Part shown: positions 1-10,603 of the stretch, piece after piece
Position numbering within the stretch: position 1 is the stretch's first letter
Layout: each line of letters begins with the position of its first letter
Assembly: GCF_013112225.1 (NCBI RefSeq)
Contig: NZ_JABFHI010000001.1
Location: forward strand, 248,001-312,000
Source of the DNA: Vreelandella azerica
GTDB taxonomy: Bacteria; Pseudomonadota; Gammaproteobacteria; Pseudomonadales; Halomonadaceae
DNA length: 64,000 nucleotides
Direction: 5' to 3'
Made by a program: the position numbers and the translations under genes
Notes under the pieces: generated by a model
Databases searched by the model: none
Seen by the model: only the letters and a program-made list of their open reading frames with translations
Told to the model about the DNA's origin: nothing

Positions 1-1
1 T

Positions 2-169
2 GATGAGGTGTATAACCCGGATAACCCGGATAACCAGGGTCTGGCTGAGCTGATTATCGGCAAGCAGCGTAATGGGCCGATCGGGACGGTGCACATGGCA
101 TTCATCGGCAAATATACGCGCTTTGAGGATCTGGCGCCGGATAGCTATGGCGAAGCCTTTGGTAACTAG
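2..169 (+). CDS. dnaB: Replicative DNA helicase DnaB, C-terminal end (5' part outside window)
   Basis: The last 55 codons of a protein whose start lies before the window. The visible residues include LIIGKQRNGPIGTV and YTRFEDLA, which match the conserved C-terminal end of the RecA-like ATPase domain of the hexameric replicative helicase DnaB. The arginine in the YTRF segment is typical of the family. The reading frame ends at a TAG at 167-169. No terminator is evident before the next gene, which begins 77 bases on. Identification rests on the short but very characteristic C-terminal motif. Confidence 0.9.
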   Translation, partial: DEVYNPDNPDNQGLAELIIGKQRNGPIGTVHMAFIGKYTRFEDLAPDSYGEAFGN

Positions 170-246
170 CTTGAGCTCTGAAAAGCAGCTCGTATAATAT
201 TACTTTACTTTTTAATGTATTGGTTGGTAAAACAGGAGAAATCGTA

Positions 247-540
247 ATGGCAGGTGGTTTCCGGCGTGGTAACAGACAGCGAACCCCCAAACTGCAGGCG
301 CGTGGCGAGTTGCAGTCGCTTGAACGGGAAGGGCCTTTCAAGGAATGGCTGGGTATGCCGGATCTCTTTCGCTATTTTTTAGTGGTCGATGGCGAAAAAT
401 ACAGCTACCAGACCGAAGATAGTGAAGTGCCGGTAAGCGTTGGTGATCAAGTGGTTTTTCGCTATAAGGAAACCAAGGCGGGTAACTGGATTGACCGTAA
501 TTCATTAGGTAAAGCCATTGATCCGTCTGAATATCAATAA
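247..540 (+). CDS. Small conserved-looking hypothetical protein (97 aa)
   Basis: I do not recognise this family. The start at 247 is chosen because AGGAG lies about 8 bases upstream; an in-frame start at 220 has no ribosome site. The protein begins with a basic, Gly/Arg-rich tail (MAGGFRRGNRQR), followed by a compact region with alternating hydrophobic residues (FRYFLVVDGEKYSY, then VSVGDQVVFRYKETKAGNW). That pattern suggests a small beta-rich domain, possibly OB-like. There is no signal peptide or membrane segment. It sits just downstream of dnaB on the same strand and may be co-transcribed with it. Function unknown. Confidence 0.7.
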   Translation: MAGGFRRGNRQRTPKLQARGELQSLEREGPFKEWLGMPDLFRYFLVVDGEKYSYQTEDSEVPVSVGDQVVFRYKETKAGNWIDRNSLGKAIDPSEYQ

Positions 541-748
541 ATCCGGGTAGGGCCACCCGCTGGGTAACTGTTTGACCATGAACGCTTTCGGCTTATAAAT
601 GTCATATATCTGACACATTCAGGCAACAGGATCTTCACGCGGCGTTGTTAGGCTGTCATGCAGTTTTAAACCATGCCCATGAGCCTGTTTCCTGTGGGTG
701 AAAGATGAACGATAAAATCAAAAAAGATAATATACGAAAGAGGTATTT

Positions 749-1051
749 ATGGAACTCAAGGAACTGAAGCAGTTCGTAGCGGGCCACGATAACTTTGAAA
801 TCAGGGTAATTACCCATTCAGGTAGCCGCTTCTACCAAGTTGAACTAGAAGATGTAGAAGGTGAGCGCCACATGCTGACCCGCCGAGCCAAGCCGATGCT
901 ATTTCGTTCGCTGGATGATGTTTATCTTGAGCTTAAGCGCGCGGGCATCCATCGAGCGTATCTGGTGCAGCATGTGCCTCAGGATGAAGTCATTGGTCGT
1001 GATGCGCATTACAGCGCGCCCCTAACATCGCGTATGCCGCTGGTGTTTTAA
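749..1051 (+). CDS. DUF6482-like small protein (100 aa)
   Basis: A 100-residue soluble protein starting MELKELKQFVAGHDNFE and preceded by an AGAGG ribosome site 7-10 bases upstream. The pattern of an N-terminal helix, then a beta-rich segment (IRVITHSGSRFYQVELED) and a helix containing FRSLDDVYLELKRAG resembles the DUF6482 proteins common in Halomonas and Pseudomonas; this is from memory of the family, not a search. No catalytic motif, signal peptide or membrane segment is visible. It is monocistronic, with about 200 bases of spacer before it and an inverted repeat after it. Function unknown. Confidence 0.6.
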   Translation: MELKELKQFVAGHDNFEIRVITHSGSRFYQVELEDVEGERHMLTRRAKPMLFRSLDDVYLELKRAGIHRAYLVQHVPQDEVIGRDAHYSAPLTSRMPLVF

Positions 1052-1068
1052 TCACATCGTTTTATTTT

Positions 1069-1117
1069 ATTGGCTGAATACAAAGCAGTGAATGCTTGTT
1101 CATTTCATTCAGCCAAT
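1069..1117. repeat. 11-bp perfect inverted repeat, 27-base loop
   Basis: ATTGGCTGAAT at 1069-1079 and its reverse complement ATTCAGCCAAT at 1107-1117. It lies between the convergent DUF6482-like and DCC genes. There is no T-tract, so it is not a classical intrinsic terminator, but it could end transcription or protect 3' ends. Confidence 0.55.
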
Positions 1118-1190
1118 GGTAGCCGTTAATGCTATTAACCATTATCAAACCAACCAGTATCAAATCAACTAATAGTCACGTTAGTTGCCT

Positions 1191-1586
1191 TCATTTCTTT
1201 TTGCGTTTTTCCCACCAGTTGCCCAACCTGACCCGGTAGCGGGCAAACAGCCGATACCCAACATCCATCATGCCGCTTATGATCGGCAGACACGAAAACC
1301 TGACCAGGCGCTGATACCCCAGAACGGCATAAAGGGCACGGCTGGCATCCATACCGATGTACCAGTGTCCCGCATTATCCAGCACATGCAGTTTTCCCAT
1401 CATGGTGTCAAAAGAAGCGCCATATTCACCTTGCAGAAAATCGGCCTGCTGGATATCCACCAGCTGAATGCGCTGGTGATGGCGATGTTTTGCGAGCCAG
1501 TCAACCTCAACGCGGCAGAAAGGGCAGTGGCCGTCGTAAAAGAGGGTGACGGGCGCTTTAGCGTTCAGAGTATCTCGTTGGCTCAT
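1191..1586 (-). CDS. DCC-family thiol-disulfide oxidoreductase (DUF393)
   Basis: A 131-residue protein with the family signature near the N terminus: LFYDGHCPFCRVEVDWL at about residues 15-31. The CPFC pair gives a CxxC redox motif in the DGxCxxC context that names the DCC family. The rest is a small thioredoxin-like domain with a hydrophobic C-terminal helix and a basic tail (EKRKKK). The cellular role and partner of this family are not well established. It lies 47 bases downstream of the photolyase gene on the same strand and may be co-transcribed with it. The full-length antisense frame is a shadow. Confidence 0.85.
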   Translation of the reverse strand: MSQRDTLNAKAPVTLFYDGHCPFCRVEVDWLAKHRHHQRIQLVDIQQADFLQGEYGASFDTMMGKLHVLDNAGHWYIGMDASRALYAVLGYQRLVRFSCLPIISGMMDVGYRLFARYRVRLGNWWEKRKKK

Positions 1587-1633
1587 CGTGGCCTCGTGGT
1601 TAAGTAATTAAGAAGTGTGCTGTATGTCACCTG

Positions 1634-3205
1634 TCAGTCAGAATAGTAACCGGCGGTATGCGTCGGCTGGCCATAGCCGGGTGCTGACGACAGCTCGCTA
1701 AGAAACTGTTCTGCCTGTTCGCGCATGGCAGTGCGCTTTTCGTCTTTCATGCGGTCAAGGGAGCCATAGATCAGCTTCATACGCGGATTGTGGTTTAACG
1801 CAGGTCGGTGAGTTTCCAGGAAGTGCCAGTAAAGGCTATTCAATGGGCAGGCCTTGGGGCCAGTCACCTGCTTGGGCGAATAGCGACAGTGCCGGCAGTG
1901 ATCAGACATCTTGTCGATATACTTGCCTGATGCACAGTAGGGCTTGGAGCCCATCAAGCCGCCGTCGGCATGCAGCACCATGCCCAGGGTATTGGGTAGT
2001 TCGACCCATTCACACGCGTCGGCATAAACCGCCAGATACCAGTCGCATAACGCTTCTGGCTTGACGCCGCACAGCAGGGCAAAGTTGCCTGTCACCATCA
2101 GGCGCTGGATATGGTGAGCATAGCTGTTATCTATGGTCATCTCGATTGCGTTTAAGACAGCGCATATCGGTCTTGCCATCCCAGAAAAACGCCGGTAGCT
2201 CGCGCTGGAAACCGAGGCCATTGCGGGTTTTATATTCCGGCATCTGCGTCCAGTACAGGCCGCGCACATATTCACGCCAGCCCAGCACCTGGCGAATAAA
2301 GCCCTCAGCGGCGTTGATTGGCGCCTGGCCTTCAAGGTAGGCCTGTTCAACGGCGTGGCACACTTCCCGAGGGGACAGCAGGCCGATATTCAGGGCGACG
2401 GAAATCCGCGAGTGGAACAGGTAGGGTTCAGAGTCGCTGATTGCATCCTGGTAACGGCCAAAATCACTGAGGCGATAGGCAATAAAGTCGTCCAGTTCTG
2501 TCAGCGCCTGCTGGCGGGTGACGGGCCAGTTAAAGTGATCGATGCATCCGATATGCTCTGGGAAGTGGCGAGCTGCTAGGTTCAGGGCTTCCTGGGTGAT
2601 GTCATCAATCTCATGCTGGCGCTGTTGGGGTAGGGCAAAGGTATCTGGCAAAGGCTCACGGTTATCATGATCAAAGTTCCATTGCCCGCCCGCTGGCTTT
2701 TTATCGGCATCCATCAGCAGGCCCGAGCGCTTGCGCTGCTCTCGATAGAAGTATTCAAGACGCAACTGCTTGCGACCCTGTGCCCATTGGCCAAAATCAT
2801 CCGGGGTGGTGAAAAAGCGGTCATCTTCCACCAGTTGCCAGGGGATAGCGCCGTTAGCGCGGGCTTGCATGGCTTCCCATAAGCGCCATTCGCCTGGGCG
2901 AACCACCAGAACATGGTCGCAGTGGTAGGCGAGTGCCAGCCGCTCGGCTTCGTTGATCAAGGAATGGGTATTATCGGGGTCATCCAATGCGCTGTGATGT
3001 ACCTGCCAGCCAGCTTCGCGCAGCTGCTGGGCAAAATGTCGCATAGCGGCTAAAAAAGCCCGATCTTATGGATATGATGAGGCACATAGGAAGCTTCATC
3101 GGCGACTTCGCAGAGCGCAACAATGGCGTTATCAGGCGCCTGGCGTAGCGTGGGCAGCGCAAGTGACAGCTGGTCACCGAGTACCAGTATCAACGGCTTG
3201 GACAT
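1634..3205 (-). CDS. phrB: FeS-BCP type (6-4) photolyase / cryptochrome-related protein, two frameshifts
   Basis: Read through two breaks, this is a roughly 523-residue protein of the iron-sulfur bacterial cryptochrome/photolyase family (PhrB of Agrobacterium, PF04244), which repairs UV photoproducts using FAD. It starts MSKPLILVLGDQLSL at 3205. The C-terminal third carries the cluster cysteines: FALLCG, then DHCRHC, then KACPLNSLYW. Frame 1 meets TAG after HHIHKIGLF at the A-run 3052-3057, where one more base restores KIGLFLAAMRHF. The second break is near 2151-2153, where removing one base restores RCLNAIEMTIDN. The two shifts cancel, so total length is normal. The gene is divergent from hemH. 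It may be intact in the organism if the breaks are assembly errors. Confidence 0.85.
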
Positions 3206-3316
3206 GAGTTTACCTACTATTATACAAATGATGTTGATAGTATAACTTCATGCCGCCTTTTGGCTAACAGTGTTACCATTCGGGTCAGAAAATTTTTTGA
3301 GTTGCAGGAGATTGAA

Positions 3317-4390
3317 ATGACAGAACAGGTAGAGATGGATCATCCCGGTGAAGGCCGTCTGGCCCATGCGGACAGCGACCACCCGCCGGTGGTGTCACAT
3401 GCCAAGGTAGGCGTTGTGCTGGCGAATCTGGGCACTCCCGATGCCACTGACTACTGGTCCATGCGCCGCTACCTGAGCGAGTTTCTGTCAGACAAGAGGG
3501 TGGTCGATTATTCAAGCTGGCTGTGGCAGCCCCTATTGCAGGGAATCATTCTGTCAAAACGGCCATTCAGTTCAGGCGAGGCGTACCGCAGTATCTGGAA
3601 CACTGAAAAGAACGAAAGCCCGCTGCTGACCACAACCCGTGCACAGACCGATAAAATGCGCGAACGTCTGAAGGCATTGTACGGAGACGATGTGGAAGTG
3701 GATTTCTGCATGCGCTATGGCAATCCGTCAACGCGGAGCGTGCTGAACCGTCTCAAGGAAAGAGGCTGTGAAAAAATTGTTTTCTTCCCTCTTTACCCAC
3801 AATATGGCGGGCCGACCACCGCTACGGCTAACGATCAGGCGTTTCGCGTACTGATGGAAATGAAATGGCAGCCGTATATTCGTACCGTACCTGCGTACTT
3901 TGAGCACCCTGCTTACCTTGAAGCGCTGACCAACTCGATCAAGGAAGCCTACGAAGGGCTGGAAACCCGCCCAACCAAGCTGGTGGCCAGCTACCACGGT
4001 GTGCCCAAGCGCTACCTGATGGAAGGCGACCCCTACCACTGCCAGTGCCAGAAAACCACACGTCTGATGCGTGAAAAACTCGGCTTCAGCAAGGAGGAAG
4101 TGGATACCGCCTTTCAATCTCAGTTCGGGCCTGAAAAGTGGGTAGGACCGCAGACCGTTGACCACGTAGCGGAGCTGGCCAAGCAGGGTCATAAACATAT
4201 TGCCATTCTGTCACCGGCATTCTCATCGGATTGCGTTGAAACCCTGGAAGAGATTCAGGAAGAGATCTATGAGAGCTTTATCGAAGCCGGTGGGGAAACG
4301 TTTACATACATTCCTTGTCTCAATGATCGTGATGATCACATTGAAGCGCTGCTGCAGGTAGTCAACAACGAATTGGCAGGTTGGTTGTAA
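3317..4390 (+). CDS. hemH: Ferrochelatase HemH
   Basis: Inserts Fe2+ into protoporphyrin IX, the last step of protoheme synthesis. The 357-residue length is normal for bacterial ferrochelatase, with a roughly 25-residue polar N-terminal extension before VGVVLANLGTPDATD, the usual start of the fold. The metal-binding histidine is in ASYHGVPKRY (about residue 227) and the conserved acidic segment is SPAFSSDCVETLEE (about residue 299). The start at 3317 is chosen over 3260 because GCAGGAGA lies just upstream. The gene is divergent from the photolyase and is followed by a strong terminator. Confidence 0.96.
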   Translation: MTEQVEMDHPGEGRLAHADSDHPPVVSHAKVGVVLANLGTPDATDYWSMRRYLSEFLSDKRVVDYSSWLWQPLLQGIILSKRPFSSGEAYRSIWNTEKNESPLLTTTRAQTDKMRERLKALYGDDVEVDFCMRYGNPSTRSVLNRLKERGCEKIVFFPLYPQYGGPTTATANDQAFRVLMEMKWQPYIRTVPAYFEHPAYLEALTNSIKEAYEGLETRPTKLVASYHGVPKRYLMEGDPYHCQCQKTTRLMREKLGFSKEEVDTAFQSQFGPEKWVGPQTVDHVAELAKQGHKHIAILSPAFSSDCVETLEEIQEEIYESFIEAGGETFTYIPCLNDRDDHIEALLQVVNNELAGWL

Positions 4391-4417
4391 CTCCAGATCG
4401 CGTTGATCAACCAGTTG

Positions 4418-4450
4418 AAAAAGCGGCGAGCCATGGTTCGCCGCTTTTTT
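4418..4450 (+). terminator. Intrinsic terminator after hemH
   Basis: A 12-bp stem AAAAAGCGGCGA / TCGCCGCTTTTT with an 8-9 base loop, followed by T residues. It lies 28 bases after the hemH stop and can work in both directions. Confidence 0.9.
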
Positions 4451-4543
4451 ATGTATAGGGTTTTGTGTATAGAATAAAGTCGTCACTGTTATTCAAAAGC
4501 TGGATATTCATAAGTTGGGGTTGTTGTTCATAAGGAGAGCCGC

Positions 4544-6874
4544 TTGATACAGCTAACCGTTATAGCAGGGTTTATCCTGGCAGCCACGGTGCCTTTGCTG
4601 CATCGTTGGTTTGGTGAGCGCACCAGCCTGGTGCTTGCCCTCTATCCGGCGTTATTGGCCGTCTGGTTGCTTGAGCAGATGCCAGAAGTGCTGGCCCAAG
4701 GCAATCTGCTTTTCGAGTGGCAATGGGTGCCGTCCCTGGGCATCAGCCTGACTTTCATGCTCGATGGCCTAGCGTTGCTGTTTGGCTTGCTGATCAGCGT
4801 GATTGGCGTTTTCGTGCTGATCTATGCGGGAGGCTATCTCAGGAATCATACGGATCTGCCGCGTTTTCATATCGCCCTGATGGCTTTCATGGTGTCGATG
4901 TTCGGGCTAGTGCTGGCAGACGATTTACTGACGCTGTTCATTTTCTGGGAGCTGACCAGCATTACGTCCTATTTGCTGATCGGCTTCAACCATGATGACC
5001 TGGAAGCGCGCAAGTCGGCTCGCCAGGGCTTGTTTGTAACCGTGGCCGGTGGCCTGGCGTTAATGGCCGGCCTGGTACTGTTGGGCGTTGCCAGTGGTCA
5101 CTGGTCGCTTTCAGAGATACGTGCTGATGACACTGACCTGCGTGAACACGCTCTGTATACGCCGCTTTTGATCTGTCTTCTGATCGGTGCCTTTACCAAG
5201 TCAGCTCAGTTTCCGTTTCACTTCTGGTTGCCTAATGCCATGGCGGCCCCTACGCCCGTATCGGCTTACCTGCATTCAGCCACCATGGTAAAGGCAGGCA
5301 TCTATCTGTTGGCCCGCCTCCATCCTGAGCTTGGCGGCACTGCCCTGTGGGTGACCGTGCTTTCCGTTGTTGGTGGCCTGACCATGTTCACCGGCGCTTT
5401 TCTGGCCATCCGTTTCACCAATGTAAAAAAGCTGCTGGCGTATTCAACTGTGATGGCGCTGGGCGCGCTTACCATGCTGTTGGGGATTGGTACGCCTGCC
5501 GCCATGGTGGCCTTTGTTGCCTTTCTGATGGCTCACTCGCTCTACAAAGGGTCTCTGTTCATGGTGGCAGGTGCCCTGGATCACTCCACCGGCACCAAGG
5601 ACGTTACCGCCATGGGCGGTTTGCGCTCATTAATGCCGGTGACCAGTGTAATAGCGTTTTTTGCCGCTCTTTCCCTGGCAGGTGTGCCTCCTCTGCTGGG
5701 CTTTATCGGTAAGGAGCTGATGTTTGAGGCGGCCCTGGGGGCCAACGCCTTCCAGCTACTGTTGGTGCTGCTGGCGTTTGCTTCTGCGATTCTTACCATC
5801 GCCGTGGCGGCCATCATTGCGTTGCGTCCTTTTTACGGGCCGCGCTTGATCACCCCTCGGGTGCCGCATGAAGCACCGCTGAGTATGCTGCTTGGCCCTG
5901 GAATACTGGCGTCACTATCTCTGTTGCTGGGTGTTTTTCCAGGCGTTGCCTCGGATTTGACGGCGGCAACGGTTACCTCACTGACGGGTCAGCCTTCAGA
6001 CGCCTATCTCTCCTTGTGGCACGGCTTTAATCTGCCATTGTTGATGTCGATCATCAGCCTGGCGCTGGGTTTTTTGGCCTTCAAGCGCTGGGATCGCCTT
6101 AGGCCCAAGCTGGCGCTGCTGGCCCCCTTGATGCGCTATGGGCCGGAAGCGGGTTATGAAGCGCTGATAGATAACATTGCCCGGTTTTCCGTCTGGCAGA
6201 CCAAGGTGTTGCAGAACGGCTATATGCGTAACTACATTCTGGTCATGTTGCTGACTCTGATTGGCCTGCTGATCAATTCGATTCTGGTGCGCCATTCACC
6301 GCTTATCAGCTTTTCACTGGATGTGCGCTTTTACGAGGTGATGGTGGTGGGTACCCTGGCAATGGGGGCGCTGTTTGCCACCTTGACCCGTTCACGTCTG
6401 GGCGCTGTGGTCTCGGTGGGTGTTATGGGGCTTTCGATTGCGCTGACGTTTATCTTTTTCAGCGCGCCGGATCTGGGCATCACCCAGCTGTTGGTAGAAA
6501 CCCTGACCGTGATGCTGCTGGTGCTGGTGCTGTTTAGACTGCCGCGTTTTACCAGCTTTTCGACGACCCTGGAGCGCGTCCGCGATGGCCTGATTGCCGG
6601 TGCCATGGGTGTACTTATCTGTCTGCTGATCCTGACCGCCTGGAGCATTGATCAATTTGCACCCATTTCAGGGTATATGATCGAAAACAGTGCTCCTCTC
6701 GCTTATGGGCGCAATATCGTCAACGTCATCCTGGTCGACTATCGTGCCCTGGATACGCTGGGTGAAATGTTTGTGCTGGCGCTGGCGGCCATCGGAGTGA
6801 TCGCTATGCTGAAATTTGACCATAAAAGCAGCCAAGGCCCCCGAACTGAGCGCAAGGAGCCTTACGATGGTTAA
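4544..6874 (+). CDS. mnhA: Mrp/Mnh Na+(K+)/H+ antiporter subunit A
   Basis: Largest subunit of the heteromeric inner-membrane Mrp antiporter, homologous to complex I subunit NuoL plus a C-terminal MbhD/E-like part. It has 776 residues and is almost entirely transmembrane helices. The conserved proton-channel segments are visible: [31 protein letters not shown] and [18 protein letters not shown]. The C-terminal MbhD-like segment includes [19 protein letters not shown]. It uses a TTG start at 4544, with TAAGGAG eight bases upstream. It is the first gene of mnhABCDEFG and overlaps mnhB by 8 bases. The separate mnhB makes this a group 1 (seven-gene) type. Its expected role is Na+ extrusion and alkaline pH homeostasis, apt for a halophile. 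Confidence 0.96.
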   Translation: MIQLTVIAGFILAATVPLLHRWFGERTSLVLALYPALLAVWLLEQMPEVLAQGNLLFEWQWVPSLGISLTFMLDGLALLFGLLISVIGVFVLIYAGGYLRNHTDLPRFHIALMAFMVSMFGLVLADDLLTLFIFWELTSITSYLLIGFNHDDLEARKSARQGLFVTVAGGLALMAGLVLLGVASGHWSLSEIRADDTDLREHALYTPLLICLLIGAFTKSAQFPFHFWLPNAMAAPTPVSAYLHSATMVKAGIYLLARLHPELGGTALWVTVLSVVGGLTMFTGAFLAIRFTNVKKLLAYSTVMALGALTMLLGIGTPAAMVAFVAFLMAHSLYKGSLFMVAGALDHSTGTKDVTAMGGLRSLMPVTSVIAFFAALSLAGVPPLLGFIGKELMFEAALGANAFQLLLVLLAFASAILTIAVAAIIALRPFYGPRLITPRVPHEAPLSMLLGPGILASLSLLLGVFPGVASDLTAATVTSLTGQPSDAYLSLWHGFNLPLLMSIISLALGFLAFKRWDRLRPKLALLAPLMRYGPEAGYEALIDNIARFSVWQTKVLQNGYMRNYILVMLLTLIGLLINSILVRHSPLISFSLDVRFYEVMVVGTLAMGALFATLTRSRLGAVVSVGVMGLSIALTFIFFSAPDLGITQLLVETLTVMLLVLVLFRLPRFTSFSTTLERVRDGLIAGAMGVLICLLILTAWSIDQFAPISGYMIENSAPLAYGRNIVNVILVDYRALDTLGEMFVLALAAIGVIAMLKFDHKSSQGPRTERKEPYDG

Positions 6875-7298
6875 ATCCGGCACGGTGATTCTCAATACTG
6901 CCGCGCGGTTTCTGATGCCGTTGCAGCTGATATTTTCAGTCTTTCTGCTGTTGCGTGGTCATGATGAGCCGGGCGGTGGCTTTATTGCTGGCCTGGTGGC
7001 CGCCGGGGCTTTCACGCTTTATATGTTTGCCTTCGGCGTGAGTGCAACGCGAGGCATATTGCGCATGATAGACCCCCGGGATCTGATTGGCGTAGGGCTT
7101 TTATTGGGCATGATATCGGTCGTGCCGGCCTGGTTCGTTGGTGAACCCTTCATGACCGCGCAGTGGTGGACGATACCCGTGGTTGATTTCAAGGCATCCA
7201 CGCCGCTGATTTTTGACATTGGCGTTTACCTTGCTGTGCTGGGCGCTGTTACAGGTATGGTCATGTCGTTGATGGAGGTGGATAAGGATGAGCCGTAA
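6867..7298 (+). CDS. mnhB: Na+/H+ antiporter subunit B
   Basis: A 143-residue membrane protein with four predicted helices. The segment [20 protein letters not shown] is the hallmark of MnhB/MrpB. The start at 6867 is preferred over 6816 because CAAGGAG lies upstream and it removes most of the overlap with mnhA (8 bases remain, consistent with translational coupling). It is a component of the membrane Mrp complex. Confidence 0.95.
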   Translation: MVKSGTVILNTAARFLMPLQLIFSVFLLLRGHDEPGGGFIAGLVAAGAFTLYMFAFGVSATRGILRMIDPRDLIGVGLLLGMISVVPAWFVGEPFMTAQWWTIPVVDFKASTPLIFDIGVYLAVLGAVTGMVMSLMEVDKDEP

Positions 7299-7334
7299 CC
7301 GTCGCTGTATCCAGATGCCAAAAGGAGGCTCTGT

Positions 7335-7682
7335 ATGGAACCGCTAATGGCAGTTGCGATTGGAATACTCTATGCCACGGCTATCTTCATGATGCTCAGG
7401 CGTTCAATCGTCAAGCTGGTGATTGGGCTGATGCTGCTTTCCAACGCGGCCAACCTGCTGATTTTTACCACAGCAGGCATGACCCGAGGTGCGCCACCGT
7501 TAATACCTGAAGGAATGAGCGCCCCTGTGGGCAATGTGGCTGACCCGCTCCCTCAAGCCGTTGTATTGACCGCCATCGTTATCGCTTTCAGCGTACTGGC
7601 ATTTGCCGTCGTACTGATCCGGCGTGCTTATGAAGTGGTCAAGGCAGATGACCTGGACAAGATGAAGGAAACTGACACGTGA
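7335..7682 (+). CDS. mnhC: Na+/H+ antiporter subunit C
   Basis: A 115-residue, three-helix protein homologous to NuoK. The characteristic stretch is [20 protein letters not shown], followed by [18 protein letters not shown] very strong AAAGGAGG ribosome site precedes the ATG. The stop overlaps the GTG start of mnhD by four bases (GTGA). Confidence 0.95.
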   Translation: MEPLMAVAIGILYATAIFMMLRRSIVKLVIGLMLLSNAANLLIFTTAGMTRGAPPLIPEGMSAPVGNVADPLPQAVVLTAIVIAFSVLAFAVVLIRRAYEVVKADDLDKMKETDT

Positions 7683-9276
7683 GGCCTGAAGTCGCACTGC
7701 CCGTTCTATTACCTCTGCTATCCGGGGCTATTTCGCTACTGTTCTGGCGCTCGCGTCCAGTGCAGCGCTTTATTGGCATTGGCGGTAATCTGGCCCTGCT
7801 GGTAGTTAGCCTCTGGCTGTTTGTCGGCGTAATGGAAGAGGGTTATATCACCCTGGAAATGGGCGGCTGGCCGGCACCTTTTGGCATCGTGCTGGTGGCC
7901 GATGTGTTGAGCGCCGTCATGGTATTGATGACGGCCATTATCGGCTTGCTGATGGGGATCTACTCACTGGCAACAACCGGACGCGGGCATGAAAAATTTG
8001 GCTATTACCCCTTGATGCATCTGCTGCTGGCCGGTGTAGCAGGCGCCTTTCTGACCGGTGATATCTTTAACCTTTACGTCTGGTTTGAGGTCATGCTGGT
8101 GGCTTCCTTCGCGCTGATGATATTGGGCGGTGAGCGGGCACAGATGGAAGGCGCGATCAAATATGTGACCCTCAACCTGCTGGCTTCGATCATCTTTCTG
8201 ACTGCAGTGGGCCTGACCTATGGCACCGTCGGTACGCTCAACATGGCAGATATTGCCCTGCGCCTGGATGCTGCCGAGCACAGCGGCATGGTCGAAGTGC
8301 TGGCGGTGATGTATATGGTGGCCTTTGGCATCAAGGCGGCGGCTTTCCCATTGTTCTTCTGGCTGCCCGCGTCCTATCACACACCACCGGTCGCAGTCTC
8401 TGCACTGTTTGCTGCTTTGCTGACAAAGGTCGGGGTGTATTCACTGTTTCGGGTGTTCACTCTGGTATTTGATCAGAGCATGGACTACCTGCAGGACATC
8501 ATGCTCTGGGCAGCGGCGATCACCATGGTCACAGGTGTGCTGGGCGCTGCGGCACAGTTCGAGTTCAGGCGAATTCTGTCGTTTCATATCGTTAGCCAGA
8601 TTGGCTATATGTTGCTGGGGTTAGCCCTCAACACGCCGTTGGCTATCGCTGGGGGCGTTTTTGCGGTGTTACATAACATGGTGGTGAAAACCAACCTGTT
8701 TTTGATCAGCGGGATTACTCATCGTCTGCTGGGCACCTACCAGCTTAAAAAGATGGGGGCCTCTACCGTGAGCGCCCCTGGTTGGCAGTGGCCTTCTTTC
8801 TTTCAGCGTTTTCGCTGGCCGGTATTCCGCCGCTATCCGGGTTCTTCGCCAAATTCGTGATTGTGCGTGCCGGGATCGAGGCAGAGGCCTATGTCGTCAC
8901 GGGTATTGCGCTGGCGGTTGGGTTCATGACGCTGTATTCCATGGTCAAGCTGTGGAACGAGGTCTTCTGGAAAACCCTACCGGAAGACAATAACGTCCCT
9001 GAGGATACAACGCCCGGCGGGGATGACGGTCGGCTGATCAAGCCCAGCCTGGGCATGATGTATTTCCCGGTGATGATGCTGGCCGCGGCGACCTTGATGA
9101 TAGGGGTGTTTGCTGAACCCATCATGCAAACGATGAATCTGGTTGGTGACCAATTGCTGGCACCAGAGCATTACATTGAAGCGGTGCTGGGGGTGACGCC
9201 CGGGAATGAAGTTGAATGGATCGACCAGGTAACGGCGCCACAGGATGGCGCGCAAAGTGAAGGGGGTACTCCATGA
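7679..9276 (+). CDS. mnhD: Na+/H+ antiporter subunit D (one frameshift)
   Basis: NuoN/NuoM-like subunit, about 532 residues when the break is bridged. The first part (GTG start at 7679) has the family motifs [18 protein letters not shown] and [19 protein letters not shown]. The frame then leaves the family sequence at the G-run 8755-8759. With one more G it continues [34 protein letters not shown], which is the expected MnhD sequence, and ends at 9276. The shift is a five-for-six G count, so sequencing error is likely. The stop overlaps mnhE. Confidence 0.92.
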
Positions 9277-9745
9277 CAGGGGCGATCTGGAACCTGCTGC
9301 TGGGACTTGCCTGGGTGATGTTATCCGGTGATTTCAGCGGACTGAATCTGCTGGTGGGGTTGGTATTTGGTTATATCACCCTGGTGCTGATCGAGCCCCA
9401 GTTGGCATCCCTCAAGGGTTATCCAGCGCGCATTCCGCGGATCATAGGTTTTGTGGGCTTTTTTCTTAAAGAGCTGGTTCAGGCTAATCTGCGCGTTGCC
9501 TTTGACGTATTGACTCCGCCCTGGCATATGCGCCCCGGCGTGATTGCCATGCCGCTGAATGCTAAAACCGAGATGGAAATCACCATGGTGGCTAACCTGA
9601 TTTCATTAACGCCCGGCACCCTGAGTCTGGATGTTTCCGATGACCGTAAAGTGCTGTATATCCATGCGATGTTTCTGGATGATGAAGAGGGTTTGCGTCG
9701 CAATCTGAAAGAGATGGAACACCGCGCACTGGAGCTTTTCGCTGA
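9273..9745 (+). CDS. mnhE: Na+/H+ antiporter subunit E (frameshift near the end)
   Basis: About 157 residues with the MnhE pattern: two N-terminal helices, then MPLNAKTEMEITMVANLISLTPGTLSLDVS. The unmodified frame runs on for about 60 codons inside mnhF with no family-like sequence. If one T is added to the run at 9736-9739, the protein ends LELFR followed by TGA at 9743-9745, which overlaps the mnhF ATG (TGATG) and gives the usual length. I therefore place the end at 9745. The alternative is a genuine C-terminal extension to 9926. Confidence 0.88.
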
Positions 9746-10014
9746 TGAATCATGTGTATCTTATTGGTCAGGTGATCATGAGCCTGGCGCTAGTGCTCGC
9801 CTTTGTTCGCGTGGTGCGCGGGCCAAGCCTGCCCGACAGAGTGGTGGCGCTGGAGCTGTTTACAACCACTATCGTAGGAATGGTGGGGTTGCATGCCATC
9901 AAGTCAGGCGTGCCCAGCTTTCTTGATGCGGCGATTGTCATTGCCCTGATGGGGTTTCTGGCGGCAATTGGTTTTGCCCGTTTTCTGGAGCGTGGAGGCC
10001 CAAGAGATGATTGA
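9745..10014 (+). CDS. mnhF: Na+/H+ antiporter subunit F
   Basis: An 89-residue, three-helix protein. The conserved MrpF segment RVVRGPSLPDRVVALELFTT, followed by DAAIVIALMGFLAAIGFARF, is present in full. It overlaps mnhE and mnhG by one to eight bases, consistent with translational coupling along the operon. Confidence 0.95.
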   Translation: MNHVYLIGQVIMSLALVLAFVRVVRGPSLPDRVVALELFTTTIVGMVGLHAIKSGVPSFLDAAIVIALMGFLAAIGFARFLERGGPRDD

Positions 10015-10411
10015 TTTTATCAAGGGGACGCTCATTATTGCTGGATCTCTGTTCATGTTACTGGCAGCGATCGGCATCTTGCGCCTGCCGGATCTGCTCA
10101 CCCGTATGCATGCCACTACCAAGGCGGCAGCGCTGGGCGTCATGTTGATCATGCTGGCAGCCGCCATGCATTTTGCCGAAACCAGCATTGTGGCGAGAGC
10201 CCTGGCAATCGTTGTGTTTATCCTGATGACCGCACCGGTAGCGGCGCATGTCATAGGGCGGGCCGGGTATTTTGTAGGCTCCAAGTTATGGAGCGGTACC
10301 GTCAAGGACGAACTGCGCCCCAACTATGATCCACTGACCCATGAGTTGAAAAGCGGTATGGAAACCCAGGAAAACGCCAAACGCCAACCTCGCGATACTG
10401 ACCCTGACTGA
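10007..10411 (+). CDS. mnhG: Na+/H+ antiporter subunit G
   Basis: A 134-residue protein with three N-terminal helices and a polar C-terminal tail. The motif GILRLPDLLTRMHATTKAAALG is diagnostic of MnhG/MrpG. The start at 10007 (MIDFIKGTLII) is chosen over 9968 because GTGGAGG lies upstream and it limits the overlap with mnhF to 8 bases. It is the last gene of the operon and is followed by a terminator. Confidence 0.95.
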   Translation: MIDFIKGTLIIAGSLFMLLAAIGILRLPDLLTRMHATTKAAALGVMLIMLAAAMHFAETSIVARALAIVVFILMTAPVAAHVIGRAGYFVGSKLWSGTVKDELRPNYDPLTHELKSGMETQENAKRQPRDTDPD

Positions 10412-10450
10412 GTCGCTGGAGTGGCATTGTCAGCCCGGTTGCTTTCTATT

Positions 10451-10476
10451 AAGCCATTCATGCGAATGGCTTTTTT
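10451..10476 (+). terminator. Intrinsic terminator of the mnh operon
   Basis: Stem AAGCCATTC / GAATGGCTT with a four-base loop and a T-run, 40 bases after mnhG. Confidence 0.88.
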
Positions 10477-10603
10477 AATATCTGTAACATGATGGGTGTT
10501 TGAACAGAAAATATACTCGTGGTGGTGCTCTAGATGTTTGACATGTACAATAATTATACCAAATTGTTATTTTGTAGAATTTTTAATCAGTTGACTAATT
10601 ATA

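Noticed and set aside
9746..9926. C-terminal extension of MnhE running 60 codons into mnhF
   Set aside because: The extension has no family-like sequence, and adding one T at 9736-9739 gives the normal MnhE length with a stop overlapping the mnhF start.
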